Part shown: positions 29,909-42,781 of the stretch, piece by piece
How positions within the stretch are numbered: the stretch's first letter is position 1
Layout: the number at the start of each line of letters is the position of its first letter
NCBI GenBank assembly: GCA_028554795.2
Contig: CM068830.1
Coordinates: 45,082,837-45,146,836, forward strand
Reading direction: 5' to 3'
Origin: Sinohyriopsis cumingii
Lineage: Eukaryota; Mollusca; Bivalvia; Unionida; Unionidae
DNA length: 64,000 nucleotides
Notes under the pieces: model-generated
The model's database searches: none
Seen by the model: only the letters and a program-made list of their open reading frames with translations
What the model was told of the DNA's origin: nothing
Position numbers and translations under genes: made by a program

Positions 29909-30734
29909 TCAACGCTTACAGTTAATCAGTAGATCTATATTCAGGAGCAAGGCGTGATTGGTTAAGATGGCCAGTAGCAAGATGTGTTAACCCGAGGTAA
30001 AAAAAACGCAAATCTTATTAAGATACACATCAACTAAGGTATATAGAATACTTCGCAAAAATAAACATTGATCAATACCAAGGGTGCGGTAAGCTTTGAT
30101 TTAAATTTGAAACCAACATATCCTGGATCAGCATGCCACAAGAACGGTGAGCCCTCCGTACTTTTTAAAACCTGTCACCAAGTATGATTGGGACATAATC
30201 AGGATCTCCATCTTAATGCATGTGGTGTTGTATTTTGCAGTCCAGTGGCAAATCAGCTTTAAGGTGACCAATTTCCCCCTAAGTTTCTATGTTTTAAATA
30301 CCGTTCCCTTGTTTTAATTTAGTCTTTTTTACATATGAATTAAATTAAAGTTTACACGTTTGGGTCCCTCGTCTTCCGATAGTCTTAAATAACAAAGTAC
30401 TAATTCGTATCAAAACTTTCAAATGTATATATTATGTTAGGTGTTACATATGTACAGACGTTTTATTAAAATTGATGTATATTATTCTTTTGTCGATTTA
30501 TCTGCCGTTACTGTTGACGCTGCATTTCTCCTGATCTGTTTTTTTTCCATTAGATATGAGCTACCTATGTACCTGCCTGTTGTAGTATGTGGTATTTGTT
30601 TATGTCGTTTAGGTAAAATAATTCCTCCAGAATTAATGCAATTCTATTCTCTTTTATCCCTGTCATGTCCGTATACCCAGGTGATACAATATGAATTAAC
30701 AAAATTATGCTCACTCTCTCCCTCTCTCTTCAGA

Positions 30735-31030
30735 CCGCTCCCGTGGCCTAGTGGATAGAGCGTCCGCCTCGGATGCGGGAGGTCATAGGTTCGAACCCCG
30801 ACCGGGTCATACCAAAGACTTATGAAAATGGTACTAACAACTGCCTCGCTAGGTGTTCAGGTTTAGAATGATAGTGTTAGGACTGGTCGGCCTGGTGTCA
30901 GGATAATGTGAATGGGTGGGACATCATCTACATGTCTGCGGCATGATGACCGAGTCATAGGCATCACTTTAAACTGTTACACTGTAGACATCGTATGACT
31001 GAAAAAGTACTAAAGCTGCGTTGAAAATCC

Positions 31031-31077
<47 letters not shown>
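30735..31077 (+). mobile_element. tRNA-derived SINE with (CA)n tail
   Basis: The 5' head folds roughly as a tRNA: A box around TGGCCTAGTGGATA, anticodon loop CTCGGAT, B box GGTTCGAACCC. A conserved body of about 220 bp with GGTGGGACATCATCTACATG follows, then a (CA)n tail at 31,031-31,076. A near-identical copy at 60,304-60,636 occupies the same place in the third unit. The first full unit (near 20,900) lacks it. The body resembles SINE families widespread in molluscs (from memory, not searched). Confidence 0.8.
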
Positions 31078-31079
<2 letters not shown>

Positions 31080-32155
31080 AGTCATGTCAATAATTGTGAG
31101 CGCCAGCTGCTTACGTTAATAAAGAGAATTATTGCCTTAATAAATGTATAGTTTCTTGAGGGGTTTATTCCAGAGCCTATCCGACTCTAAGGACAAAGCT
31201 AAATGTTACCTGCACAAACACTGAGTAAATATACGTCTTACGCTAATAGTTTCCAACATTTTCTTGTTCCCAAATGGGCGAAAAAATGAAGACCCATTCG
31301 GACTGCCACGGCTATTTCTGCTAGAGAACAAAAAATGCATCGGATGTATGTAAGCTTAGTGGAAATGTTTCACAAACAAGAAACCCTATTAGATTGACCA
31401 AGACCTAACGAATGATAAAGTAGCTCGATGCCTTCGCACCTTCCCGGTTAATCCGTGTCTCGTAAAATGTCTAGTTGGTTCTAATTAGGTATCTGCATCA
31501 TTCAGAATATCACCGTCTCCTCCTATGCGAGTCGAATAAATTTTCTCTACGATTTGTTTGAAAAGGCCGAGGATATTCCGATTAATATCAGCATACATTC
31601 GAGGTATGATCCGTAGAACTTGAGTTCTATGCGATTAATCTTGTATATTGTGGATGTTGTACTAATACACAAATTGCAACCAAAGTATACATTTATAAAG
31701 TGTACTTTCTTGCTTATATTCAACACTCTCATATTACTACTGTATATATTGCGGGTATATACATTATCAAATGTGACTGACAAGTGAATTTATACGATGC
31801 TTGAAGTCATATAGACATAGTGATTAAAATAATATATACCGGTTTAAATACGTCTTCGTTGTCAGGTGCAACAAAAAGGGTCAAATTTTGTGCTCTCATG
31901 CTATTAAGTATTAGTTAAAAAATAACTTTGACATGATACACCGATCATTAAAGTGTATTTATAATATAGGATTGTTATTCTCGCGCTTTAGAGTGAGATT
32001 CTGATGACATATATCGTTCCGTTTATTTGTCCATCCTGATCCGTTCTCTATTGCTATATCTCTACTCAAGTCGCACTGTTTGAAATTGACCAAGTTGTAT
32101 AGTCTTCTTGTCCATATAGTTAACATGTTCAAATGGTTTTACTATTCTTGGCAGC

Positions 32156-32247
<92 letters not shown>

Positions 32248-33100
32248 ACGTAGCTTTAACAATGCTCCAGTCATATCGCTACCATGCCTGCAGTGAGGCA
32301 GTTTGCAGTGATGTCTAGCACTTTAGCATGATGGCCCAACTAGTTTCATTATCCTGACACCAGGCTCACCAGTTCCAATAAGAACCTCTTAATGTTGAAA
32401 TCCGGCATATATTAATATTATCGTACACAGTAACTTGTAACCATCAACACAAAATATTACCATTTGCCAGAAAATGAAACCAAACAAGAAATGGATCAGG
32501 TCACATTTTATGCAACTTGTGTTCTAAAACTTACTCAAAATGGAATCAAAACAACGTTTACCTGCCGTATAATGTAACCTAATACAAATTATGCTAGTTG
32601 AAAATTTGCATCATCTGAATTTACATCGTATGCAATTTAATGTGTCTTCTATCTTCACTTGCACTCTAATTCTTCAAAGTTCATAAATAATCATCATATG
32701 TTTCGACCTTTAATGCTCAAAAGAAGATCAAGTTTATCGTTCAAACTGAAAATTTTAATTTAAATCAACTAAACATGTTTGTTTTGCTTAATCTGTGTGA
32801 TAAATGATTGCTCAGTTTAGAAGTTAGTATCTTTATTCAGCTGTTTTCATTTGGCACCGTCAGGATCCTGTTTTTGCCCTTAGAAGAACTTTAGCAACGA
32901 GGAGACTTGCGCCACCATCCGGACAGTTAACTGAACATATTTCAAAATTTGCTTCACCTCTTGAATGGTATTCTGATTTTTGCAGCATGAAAAAAGTCGT
33001 TTTAATTAAGTACAGTTAATCACTAAATATTTTTTTTCCACAAGGGATTTTAAATTATGTACGGACAATAACGTACTTTCACACGTGAATACTAACCAGC
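31080..33100. other. Array-unit 3' flank and spacer
   Basis: Up to about 31,900 it is co-linear with 60,640-61,500. After that it is a unique spacer with an (AT)n tract at 32,157-32,244. No supported gene. Confidence 0.5.
32157..32244. repeat. (AT)n microsatellite
   Basis: About 44 AT units. Confidence 0.95.
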
Positions 33101-36100
33101 ATTTAATTGTATGTTTATTGGTTTTAAACGTTTTATATTCCATTACATATTATTGTAATGTAACTTTATTTACTGGCTTTCCCATTTTCCAGAAATTAGT
33201 TTGACTTGAATTTTTTTTTTTTTTGTAATCAACTAAATAATAGAAACTTTGTATCAAACACTGACCTAATTCCTGACATTGATTCAGAATCAGGGAGTTA
33301 AGTAAGCCATTTTTTAAAATGTGTTTTATTCTTTTTTAGTGTTCATTCATAATGTGAAATCGAGGCCATACTAGAAGTACGTGATGTTAGGCATGTAAAG
33401 ATTATATCTTTTTCTAGAAACATGATCATGTGACTCTCATACGGGAATCGTTTTTGCGTCTTAAATAAGTGTATACCTTTTTTCTATAGAGAACTTATTC
33501 AGTTGGGGTGTAAACCATTGACACTTAAAGGTGTTTTGTTGTGACCAGTTTGAGCTGAAATTCTATTTTATGGAATTATTAATTCTTTTCCTGGAAACAT
33601 TTAAGTACTCATACAAAATTCATGGGCAAAAGTAAAAACCTGGAATATTATTTTCTGTTGTTCAACAAGGAACTGTTGACACATCAGGACAACACTAACT
33701 ATTGCATACGTCTTCGTCCTCCATCTTGGATTTTTTATGGGGACTCCAACTCAGATTCATTGAGGACTTTTTATTACAAGGACTTCTATATATTTTGTTC
33801 TTGGATTTGATCCGTAGAACCGTAAGTTCTTTTTCCCATTTTTACTTTCTTTTACTAGGGAAATAAATTATTTGTTAAATTTTACAAAGCTTGTTTTCTT
33901 CACTCTTTCTTATTACTGTTTTAAAGAGCCTAAAATATAACATAGGAAAAACTCATGATTAAATGTAGTAATATAATTGTTAGCGCTTTTAATTTTGAAC
34001 ACACTCATGAGTGTTAGTTGTGAAAAGATAATTAACTAATAATCGAAATTGCGGTGCTGCATCAATTACCGAAGGAAACTGCAAGCTTGCTAAGGCCAAT
34101 AAAAATTCACGATTAAATACAGAAATAAAGAACTAAAATCAATAGAAGTAAAATCGAAATCATGAAATATTTTGTCTAAAGATGTTACGCTCTGTAATAT
34201 ATTGGATGCGACTGCTCTGTGATGTATGTACAATACGCCAGCCCCAATAATGTTCACTGTATCAATCCGCGCAATAAATCACTGTATCAATCCGCATAGG
34301 AAATAACTTTATCAATCCGCGCAAGAAATTACTTTATCAGTCCGGGCAAGAAATGTACTAACAAATTCAAACGTATCGCCATCTTTGTTTGAAAACAACA
34401 TTAGTTGAATTAATCCAGTCGTCAGTCACATTGGCACAAAATGGAGCAAAATATTGATGGAAAGTGACGGATTTTGCCCTTGAAAAATTCTCATAAATAT
34501 AAAATATGGTTGTTTCTTTGTTAGAAATAGGATATATTTGACTCTTCAAGTAGATACATATTATATTGTCACTTGTGGCTTGACCAATATTGATGATATA
34601 ATGATTTATACATCATTGGTGAAATATTGCCTTATATCTACTAACGAAACCTGGACATCTATATTTTTTATGAATCTCATTGGTCATTGCACTAGCCAGG
34701 ACTCAGCTCCTTGTTCACAGACTGTTTTCATAACGATATCCACTCGCGGGTCTCGACACACGCGAGTGTGTCTCTTATGTCAACACATTCTCATTTCCAT
34801 TGTGGACCATACGATAGATTCGTCTGTATTTTACAAAACTTACGCAACTAATACAGTTATTTCAGTTTTTTTGAAATGATTAAATGAAAAGTCTGTGTAT
34901 AGACTGTTACAAAAATATTTTCAATAATGTCCATTAAGGTTTGTAAGTTAGTCAGTGTATTTGATGCAGGCGGAATGCAGTTTATTTAAAAGCCATGCCA
35001 AGAAGTATCTCGTTGTTCTTCTCACATGTTTGTACAGTTGGACGTTGTGCGTGAAAATTAGATGATCTACAATCACCTCCTTTGCATACCTTACAATGGG
35101 CATCTTAAAAAAACAAATAAATTTAGTTTCGGGTATGGAAGATATGGAAGCAGAAGAGAGCTTTCTCGAAATACTATCTCTTCCTTGCGAATGAGAAGAT
35201 GTCGATGTTACCCCACATTCGAAAACAGTAAGACCATACAGTTGTTTCTTGTTAAATTTTCATTATTTAAACACGCGAAAGGAAACAATTCCTTATTCCT
35301 ACATCGTAACCAACAAGCAAGAAATGTAATCCATAGTTGGGTCTGATAAGAAAAAGAAATATATCCTTATTTCTCATTCAGTTTGAACCGTTAAGAGAGA
35401 AATATTTTGTATTTCCGTGTTTGCTCTGAACACAAATTGAGAAACATAATTTCAAATATATCTCTCTCTTCACAGCAATGAAAAACACAGCATCTTTTTA
35501 TTTAGATCCAGTAAGGAAACGGCAGTGGGTGTGTCCTGGGCCAATGTTTTTATACAAACACTAACACTCTAGTCTTTGTCGAGCACCCACAAGTTTCTTT
35601 TTTTTATAGGGTTTATAGCAAATCTCAAATAAATTGAGCTAACCAACTTGGAAACCCCCAAAGCATTGTATCTCCAAAATTTACATGTGTTTCGCACTTA
35701 TGTTTTAATCAGGAAGATGTATTTAAGCATGTATAATTTTAGGATTAAATATTAGTTTGTAAGACGCTGTAGTATATAGAGTTATGACTGTATTTTTAGT
35801 TTTAATATTCTATTATCGTGTACCAAATGTAAGACTGATTGATTAAGAACTAAATATATTTTCCTCAGAAAATATTATTATTATTATTATTATTATTCCC
35901 GAAATTACAAAAATAGTTCCAGTTCAGTATTGTGGAATCGGATCAGCCTGTTCCTATTCAGTCAAGTCGTGGATGAACCCTCGGATGCACTTCGCCGCCA
36001 GTTAGAATTATATTCAGAACTATATTTGTTTTATGGCACAATATGGCTGTCACGGAATTGTATAAATCCTTTTATTTATTAAATACATGTACTCGAGGTT

Positions 36101-37551
36101 TCGTTTTTTTGTGTACAACGATACCCGAGGGTGATTTAAGTATATTGAACAATATTTCGAAACAGTGCGTTCGTTTCGTCCTATGCCGCACGTGCGAAGT
36201 GCTTTCGATGGGAAGAACTCAATACTTCCAGCGCACAGACAATGTATGACGACTTCGTCTGTGTATAAATGCCTCACCGTAAGATTAAATTATCGACATT
36301 ACGGAGCGTCTGTCAGTGAGCGGTCTCCTTTAAGGACTTTCACATCTTCAGCTATAGAGCTGATCGGAGTCGATGTGATACCAGCTGTAGAGCTAACCAT
36401 AGAAGTTGACCATAGTAGCTGTAAAGCTGAACCCTAGCAGCCCTATAGCTGAGTGAGCAGTGTTGCTGGTCGAATAGAAGGTGATCATGAGTTACTGACC
36501 GACAGGTGGGCGCTGATTGCTTGATTGACTAAAGAATTGAATGGTGGTCGGTGACTACTGGAATATTGACTGCTGGACTGATCAGTGTGAATGGTAGCAA
36601 ATTGTAATGGTGACGGACTATGTAACTCCATACATGTAATCTTTTAGCCGTGAGCTAATGTTGTGGTTTTGTAATACCCATAGTTTTGGGATCATAAAGA
36701 TATTTTGTTTATCTGTGCCTTTGTTTTCATCATTTTAATATTTGAGTAAAATACCTCATTTTTCACTATTTGAGTGAATACATTTTACTATATGAGTAAA
36801 GTAAATTTTTTATATTTGAGTAAAACACATCATTCTTTTCGTGGTGTGAAATTACTGTAAATCATTCAACCTTGTCTTTGTACTATGTAATGCCATTTAT
36901 TTGTATTTTCATTTGTTACATTAATAGGTTTGTGCGGATTATTTTAATTTGTCCAATATTTGGATCTTATAAACGCTAGTATTAATCAAAATTCTCTTCT
37001 CATTCAAGCCATTCATCATTACACATTGTATTTGTGTCACCATCACAAGTGTTCTGTTGTGAATCCGAAATCCAACCCGTTATCTTGTTACAATGACAGC
37101 GAAAGAAGACAGAGTCACAATCGGAACCTGATCATAGTTTTCTGTCACATCATTTGATGTACTACGGTTGAAGTGAGTCACCAAACCCTTCAAAAGTATA
37201 TGCATTCCTCTAACTATATCCGAGATTATTTCCAAACTTAACGGAAATGCCTTGGCGATGATCCCATTAGGTATATTTGATAAACCTGTGTATTTCGTTA
37301 TTTTCACTTCTTACTGTTGATTAAAGTGCTGACAAAACCATATTTGTCCAAGATCGAAAAGAGAAGGAAAATGCTCCAAAGATGGGCTGAGGTTATATAC
37401 ACAACTGTTGGGTGCATAGCCACTTCCAGGTGCCATGTTTATGAGGTTTCCGAATGCTAGGTATGAAGTTGGTTTGATCTATGCAACTCTCTTGTATATT
37501 GTTATCCTGCGATGCCCGAGAGTGGATAGAGACAAACATACAGTCACAGAA

Positions 37552-37552
<1 letters not shown>

Positions 37553-37632
<80 letters not shown>

Positions 37633-37655
37633 TATATAGATAGATAGATAGATAA
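37553..37655. repeat. (AT)n/(GATA)n microsatellite
   Basis: About 75 bp of AT units then GATA units. Confidence 0.95.
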
Positions 37656-39271
37656 GATAACCAAGAGATGAATAATAAACATTAAAATATCACAATCCAC
37701 ACAATAAACACGTAAATTTAATGTGAAAAACACGATTTGAGAAATTACATATTAGGTAATGCGTGATTGTTGCAGATCTGTTGTTACGACTCTATGGTCT
37801 TAAGCTAAGTAACAAAAAGAAATGGAACCAACAAGTTTAGTAAATCAACAAATACATTGTATTTTCCTAAGTCAGAGTGTGAACATTGATGAGGAACTTA
37901 CAGTATTGTATCCCCAATGGCACTAAATGTTCTATTCCATGTCCAAAACTACAGAATGTTCCGATTGTACTCTAATAATCTTGAATGTTTTGATGTACTA
38001 AGAGTCTTGAATGAGCTGATGTACCAATAGACATGTTTCACACTTGTACAAACCAGAACGTCTTTGAATCAATTCACAATAAATCCAAAGATGATTTTTT
38101 GTCCAACATGAAAATGTACACATTGTAATTCCAATTGACATTTTATATATCAAGCATTCCTTTCAAAATATGCCTGAACACAACTAAAACTCGTTATTCC
38201 CAAAGACTGATATTAAGAAAAACAGGAATGAATAATCGTGTTAACTTCATTTTAAATAATTAGGTGTCACCTGACGGAATAGCAGTTTATTGAAAACTTC
38301 ACCTGTTTGTAAACAATGTCATGCTACAAGAACATTCTAAATAAGGCTAGACAATGAACTAAAAGATTCGTAAACTATTGATAACTGACAAGGATGACAG
38401 AACTCAGATGCACACAAAGCTATATCATTAATCATGGGGAAAGGTCAAGAACACAATAGACATAAAAAATAACACGGTACATTTCTTATCTGGTTTTGCG
38501 GGATTGACTTATGAGTTAAATGTTATATTAACCAATCTTTCTTTAAACCATTCAATTTTGCAATCAACATATGGATGTATAGTTGCATTTAGGAATATGC
38601 TATTTCATTTAGCCATTAATATCTCTGTTTATTATTAATAATAGCTCCATGAAAATAAATGATAGTTGTCAATAATTGTTTTTTCATCATGTTTCTGGTT
38701 TCTGGCATCAAGGTTAGAATGGTAACGAATTATATTGCAAATTTCACCTGAAAGTATTCAATACATTTTTATGGATTTTATCAGTCTTAAATGGGAGTTA
38801 AGCAGATATTATAATACTTAAGTGCACCAGTTTTTGAAAATATGAATAAACTCAAGATTTCTATACCCTGAAAACGTTTGATTTGAATTGTTGTTTTACC
38901 ACTCAGCAACGCAGTTATTTTTGTTATTCAATCTCATGATACAGGGATTATTATTATTATTGTCATTATTATTATTGTTATTATTATTATTATTATTCGG
39001 TGGTTCTTTCTGGGCATTTCTCGGGTTCTTCCTCCACCATTAATACTGGCTCGCCATGTATAGCCTATCGTGTGCTGAAAAATGGCGTTAAACCCTACAA
39101 CAACAACAACAACAATTATTATTATTATTATTATACCATATCATTGCGTGAGTTCTGTCCAACGTTTGCATAGGTATGTACGTAATAAAAAATATTATTA
39201 TTCATGTTTATGTTTATATTTTTTGACTGTTTTTCTTCATTTCTTCGACTTCATGCCATTGTATTACCATT

Positions 39272-39368
39272 GACCGCGTGCAAAATTATATCAAGGCCCT
39301 TAGAGACCGCTTCCATGACTTTATCAAGGCTGTGAGTGATAAGGATATCATAGATTATATAGGCAAGG
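39272..39368 (+). other. 97-nt conserved exon-like block, copy 3
   Basis: Third copy of the block at 11,073. It shows at least four third-position (silent) differences and keeps frame, length and the GGTAAAT donor-like end. Confidence 0.4.
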
Positions 39369-40390
39369 GTAAATAGTATGGAAAGAAATTACAAATATCT
39401 ACTCTACGCTGGATATTTTGTCCGAAAAATAATATCGCGAATAGAAAGCAGCCAGACAGTTGATTTTAGTACAAGTCCTCAAACGTTAGCTTTTAAATAA
39501 TTAATTTATCTCAACTTCAAAAGTTCAAATTAAGCAATATTTTCCGTGGACAGCAAGAAAACTATACAAACGAATTTTATTAATTAGAAAATGTCCGTCA
39601 TTATTGTTGTCGATGGTTATCTCGTAGTATACTGTATGGAAGCACTAAAAAAAAATCCATCCAGGGTCTGCATTTCACATGGGTTGAACGGAGCAAATGT
39701 AGGTCTGAAAGTCGACAGAATTTATTTTCTACTCCTCTCACATTTGTTCAAACGTAACTTATACAAACACAGGAAACAGGCGAACCAAGCCAACTTACTC
39801 TCATGGTTGACTTGTATATCTCGTTAAAAAAACATTCCTTGCTAAAATAAATTTCCATCCGTTGAATAGCATTTTTACTAGTTTAATCGTCATATATTTG
39901 TAGAATGTACTGTTAAGCGAACCTGGCCGAAGCAGCATTCGCCTTGCCTCGGTTCGCAAGTCACTACGTTCACTTGTCCGGCAATGTCGGATGTTGATCC
40001 CACCTAAGAGGTATTAGGAACGATGTTAATATTTAAGGATTAATCGAATGGACCACACTATGTATAAAACAATCCGATGAAAATGCGAGTATTTTATTCA
40101 TTTATTTATCTTTTTAGCTAATGACACGGTATAATATATATTTGTTTTATAGAGATTGATAATTCAACCAGTAAATTGATTAGTTTAAATAATCTGACCC
40201 AAGTTGGCTAAACAGCTTAATTATGTCATGTGCCTCATATTTGAGATTGTCCTCAACACCTTCAAATTTTTCTCAAATCCCGGTTAGCAAAGGACCAAGG
40301 AGAGAAATCTCAGGTCTGCAAACACTCGCGAATTTGAGGTTGAGGATGTCCTAAAATTTAAGATGATTACTGCTCTCACCTTGTTCAATC

Positions 40391-40536
<146 letters not shown>

Positions 40537-41007
40537 TCTGTGTGCGCACTATTTATGTTATTCATAACAAATATTATGGTTCAGAATTGGCATTTTGTTT
40601 CAACTGGAAGTGAAAATACTTCATGCCGACCGTGCCTGATAGAATCCAAGAGAACTCTATCGAGAGACCTATATTACAAAATCAGAAATTTAAAAAAAAT
40701 CAAATGGATAATATGGAAATTTATCATACAAAATCAAATCCGTTCTAAGAATCAAATAATTAACTGAGTACATTAACATTTAATTCTTTAGAAATATAGG
40801 CTGGTTGATTAAATAATAAGAAATGTATCAACAGTGAGTTTTGCAGCTATGTTGCCTTCCGTCCTATTTATCTCGGTTTTCGTCTCAACGCTTTCAACAT
40901 CGTCCTCTAACACCCTTACCCAACCTTAGCACCACAGATGGACCAACAAGCTTCATAATTGGTATTATAAGCATAAAGAAACTATCTTAAATAATGGACG
41001 AGGAAAT

Positions 41008-41012
41008 ACCTG
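41008..41012. repeat. Target site duplication, left copy (ACCTG)
   Basis: ACCTG precedes the element and recurs at 57,689-57,693. The uninterrupted paralogous sites (about 27,690-27,705 and 17,940-17,955) have the similar single sequence ATCTG. If the terminal T of the right repeat is counted as target, the duplication is 6 bp (TACCTG), the length usual for Polintons. Confidence 0.9.
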
Positions 41013-41160
41013 AGCAGCAGAGAGGGCGATCAGACCACTTAACGCGTCACGTACGCTTTTTTAGACAAAAAAAAATAGTGACCCTTCATAGAGTTCAATA
41101 CCACTTCTACGATTATTGTTTGTCCCAAACATAATTGTAGACAGGACCCTCTCTGCTGCT
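41013..41160 (+). repeat. Left terminal inverted repeat (148 bp)
   Basis: Reverse complement of 57,541-57,688 with four substitutions by eye. The repeat itself begins AGCAGCAGAGAGGG and ends with the exact inverse, CCCTCTCTGCTGCT, so each repeat is bracketed by 14-bp inverted arms. It contains T6 and A9 runs. Confidence 0.95.
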
Positions 41161-41190
41161 ATTAATTAAAAAATTGTTATATTAAAAATA

Positions 41191-42199
41191 ATGGTACATC
41201 CAGAATCTCATACTGCAAGAATAGCACGAGAACGATTAGAAGCAATTAAAAAATTTCTTCCGTGCGAGATTCATTTAGAAAAAATCTACAAGCGCAGCAA
41301 GAAGCACAAGTTGAGTACGAAGAAGAAACTAAAAAACTGTTTCAACCCGTCACTGCAGCTACTGAACAAGTTGCAACCGTCATCAAAGAAGATCTTCTTC
41401 CGGTATCAAAACAAACAGCAGAACCAACTGAAAAAATAGCAAGAAGAACTAAACAGACAAAGAAGATTTTACTAGATCTTCCAGCTGATATAGCTGCGGC
41501 TCAGCCTCCACCTGTTGGAGAGGAAATACTTGAAAGTATTGGAAAACTTCGTACTGAAGTCGCCGACGTCCAAAAAGAACATGCACCTAAACCCGAACTA
41601 GTACAAAAAAACGTAGAATTGATTGCAAAATTCAAAGAAATACTAAAGAAGAACAATTACCCGAAGTAATATTAAATAGTATATTTAATAAATCTAGTAT
41701 TTTAAAATCCCGTTATGAAAAAGTAAATGATGATAATCTTATTAAATATATAAATCGCGTATATTACACCAAAAAACAAGCCAAAGGTCAAGAAAATAAA
41801 AATCTTAATAAAGAAATAAAAACACTTCATAGAGAGAGACTGAAACAACTAGAAAAAGAACAACTCTCCCAGTATCAACTTCCTCCACCTCTGCAACAAA
41901 TAGAACAACAACAATCTTCTTCACCGCTGTCAAAATTTAAAAAGCTATTTAGAACAACACCATCTAAGAAATCAGAAGAAGGAGCAACGGGAAGTGGTCT
42001 GGGAGATGATTTTGTTTGTCCTGATAAAATCATTAATGATGTGTCACGGTTAGAAGTTCTCATAGGAGGAAAACGAGCTGGAAATAATTCACCAGAAATA
42101 ATTAATGAAGCATTTGATATTTGTCGGCGATTATTTCAAGGTGGTATCATGGATATCGGAGTTTACCGAGAACTTATCGATGAACTTGTTGATGACTAG
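41191..42199 (+). pseudogene. Core/coiled-coil virion-associated protein, frameshifted
   Basis: The first gene inside the left repeat. The reading path starts at ATG 41,191, moves to a second frame by about 41,262 (open to 41,669) and to a third frame for the rest, ending at TAG 42,197. At least two frameshifts are therefore needed. The middle is Glu/Lys/Gln-rich and coiled-coil-like, followed by a Gln-rich linker. The C-terminal domain has the motif GKRAGNNS and a helical tail ending ELVDD. I have the impression that a C-terminal AGNxS domain of this kind recurs in related invertebrate elements, but this is memory, not a search. The role is unknown; first place in the virion cluster suggests a structural or DNA-associated protein. 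Confidence 0.6.
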
Positions 42200-42227
42200 T
42201 TGTTAAATAAATGGTAAATTAAAAAAG

Positions 42228-42746
42228 ATGATCATACATAATAATCATCGTAAACCCGTACAGGTCAGAGCGGTAAACTCACGATTACCAATCTACAGAG
42301 CTACTTACGGAGATGGACTTGGTGATGTTATTCAGGGATTATTTACAAGGATAGCTCCAAAAGCAGTACCTGTTGCAAAACAATTATCGATGAAAGCTAT
42401 CGATACTGTTCGTGAAAAAGCTCCTGGAGCAATTGTCAATGTTGCTGGTAAGGCGTTCTCGGCGTTCAAAGATAGACTAGCACGATTACTGCGACGAAAA
42501 CAACAACCGGTAAAACTACCAAGTGCTGAGGTGATGCCCGCAGACGTAAGTAAAATAATAAATCAGGCTGCAAATAAAAAACTAGCGGAATTATCTAAAG
42601 AGGCAGAAAGAAATATAACATCAAATTTGATAGCAGATCAAGGACCCAATCAGGCTGCAAATAAAAATCTAGCAGAATTATCTGAAGAAGCAGAAAGAAA
42701 TATAACAGCAAATTTAATAGCAGGAAGCGGTCTTCGTCGACGATGA
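42228..42746 (+). CDS. Small basic minor virion protein (putative)
   Basis: 172 residues, intact. Features: a basic N-terminus, YGDGLGDVIQGLF at about 27-39, an amphipathic Ala/Lys/Val stretch (about 40-85) and a basic cluster RLLRRK (86-91). Two tandem copies of a roughly 27-residue helical repeat follow (about 112-139 and 141-165; motif QAANK-LAELS-EAERNIT), then the tail GSGLRRR. Small basic, amphipathic proteins between core and capsid genes often act as minor capsid or membrane-active proteins; that role is inferred from position and composition. Starts 28 bases after the previous stop with an A-rich leader. Confidence 0.6.
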   Translation: MIIHNNHRKPVQVRAVNSRLPIYRATYGDGLGDVIQGLFTRIAPKAVPVAKQLSMKAIDTVREKAPGAIVNVAGKAFSAFKDRLARLLRRKQQPVKLPSAEVMPADVSKIINQAANKKLAELSKEAERNITSNLIADQGPNQAANKNLAELSEEAERNITANLIAGSGLRRR

Positions 42747-42781
42747 TTTAGATCATATGGAAAAATGCTAATTATAATAAA

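Larger units (their letters stand above)
33103..39368. repeat. Array-unit block, paralogous to 3,153-11,169
   Basis: Second copy of the 5' part of the unit (see 3,153). It lacks the 7,484-8,148 insertion but has an extra stretch at about 35,755-36,165 containing an (ATT)n tract, possibly a LINE or SINE 3' end. A decayed SINE tail ending GCGTTAAACCC lies near 39,000-39,110. No coding frame is shared with the paralogue. Confidence 0.75.

Noticed and set aside
36165..36437. 90-codon open frame, with a similar 74-codon frame at 6,359-6,583
   Set aside because: Similarity reflects block duplication. Indels change the frame within it and no start, domain or splice context supports coding.
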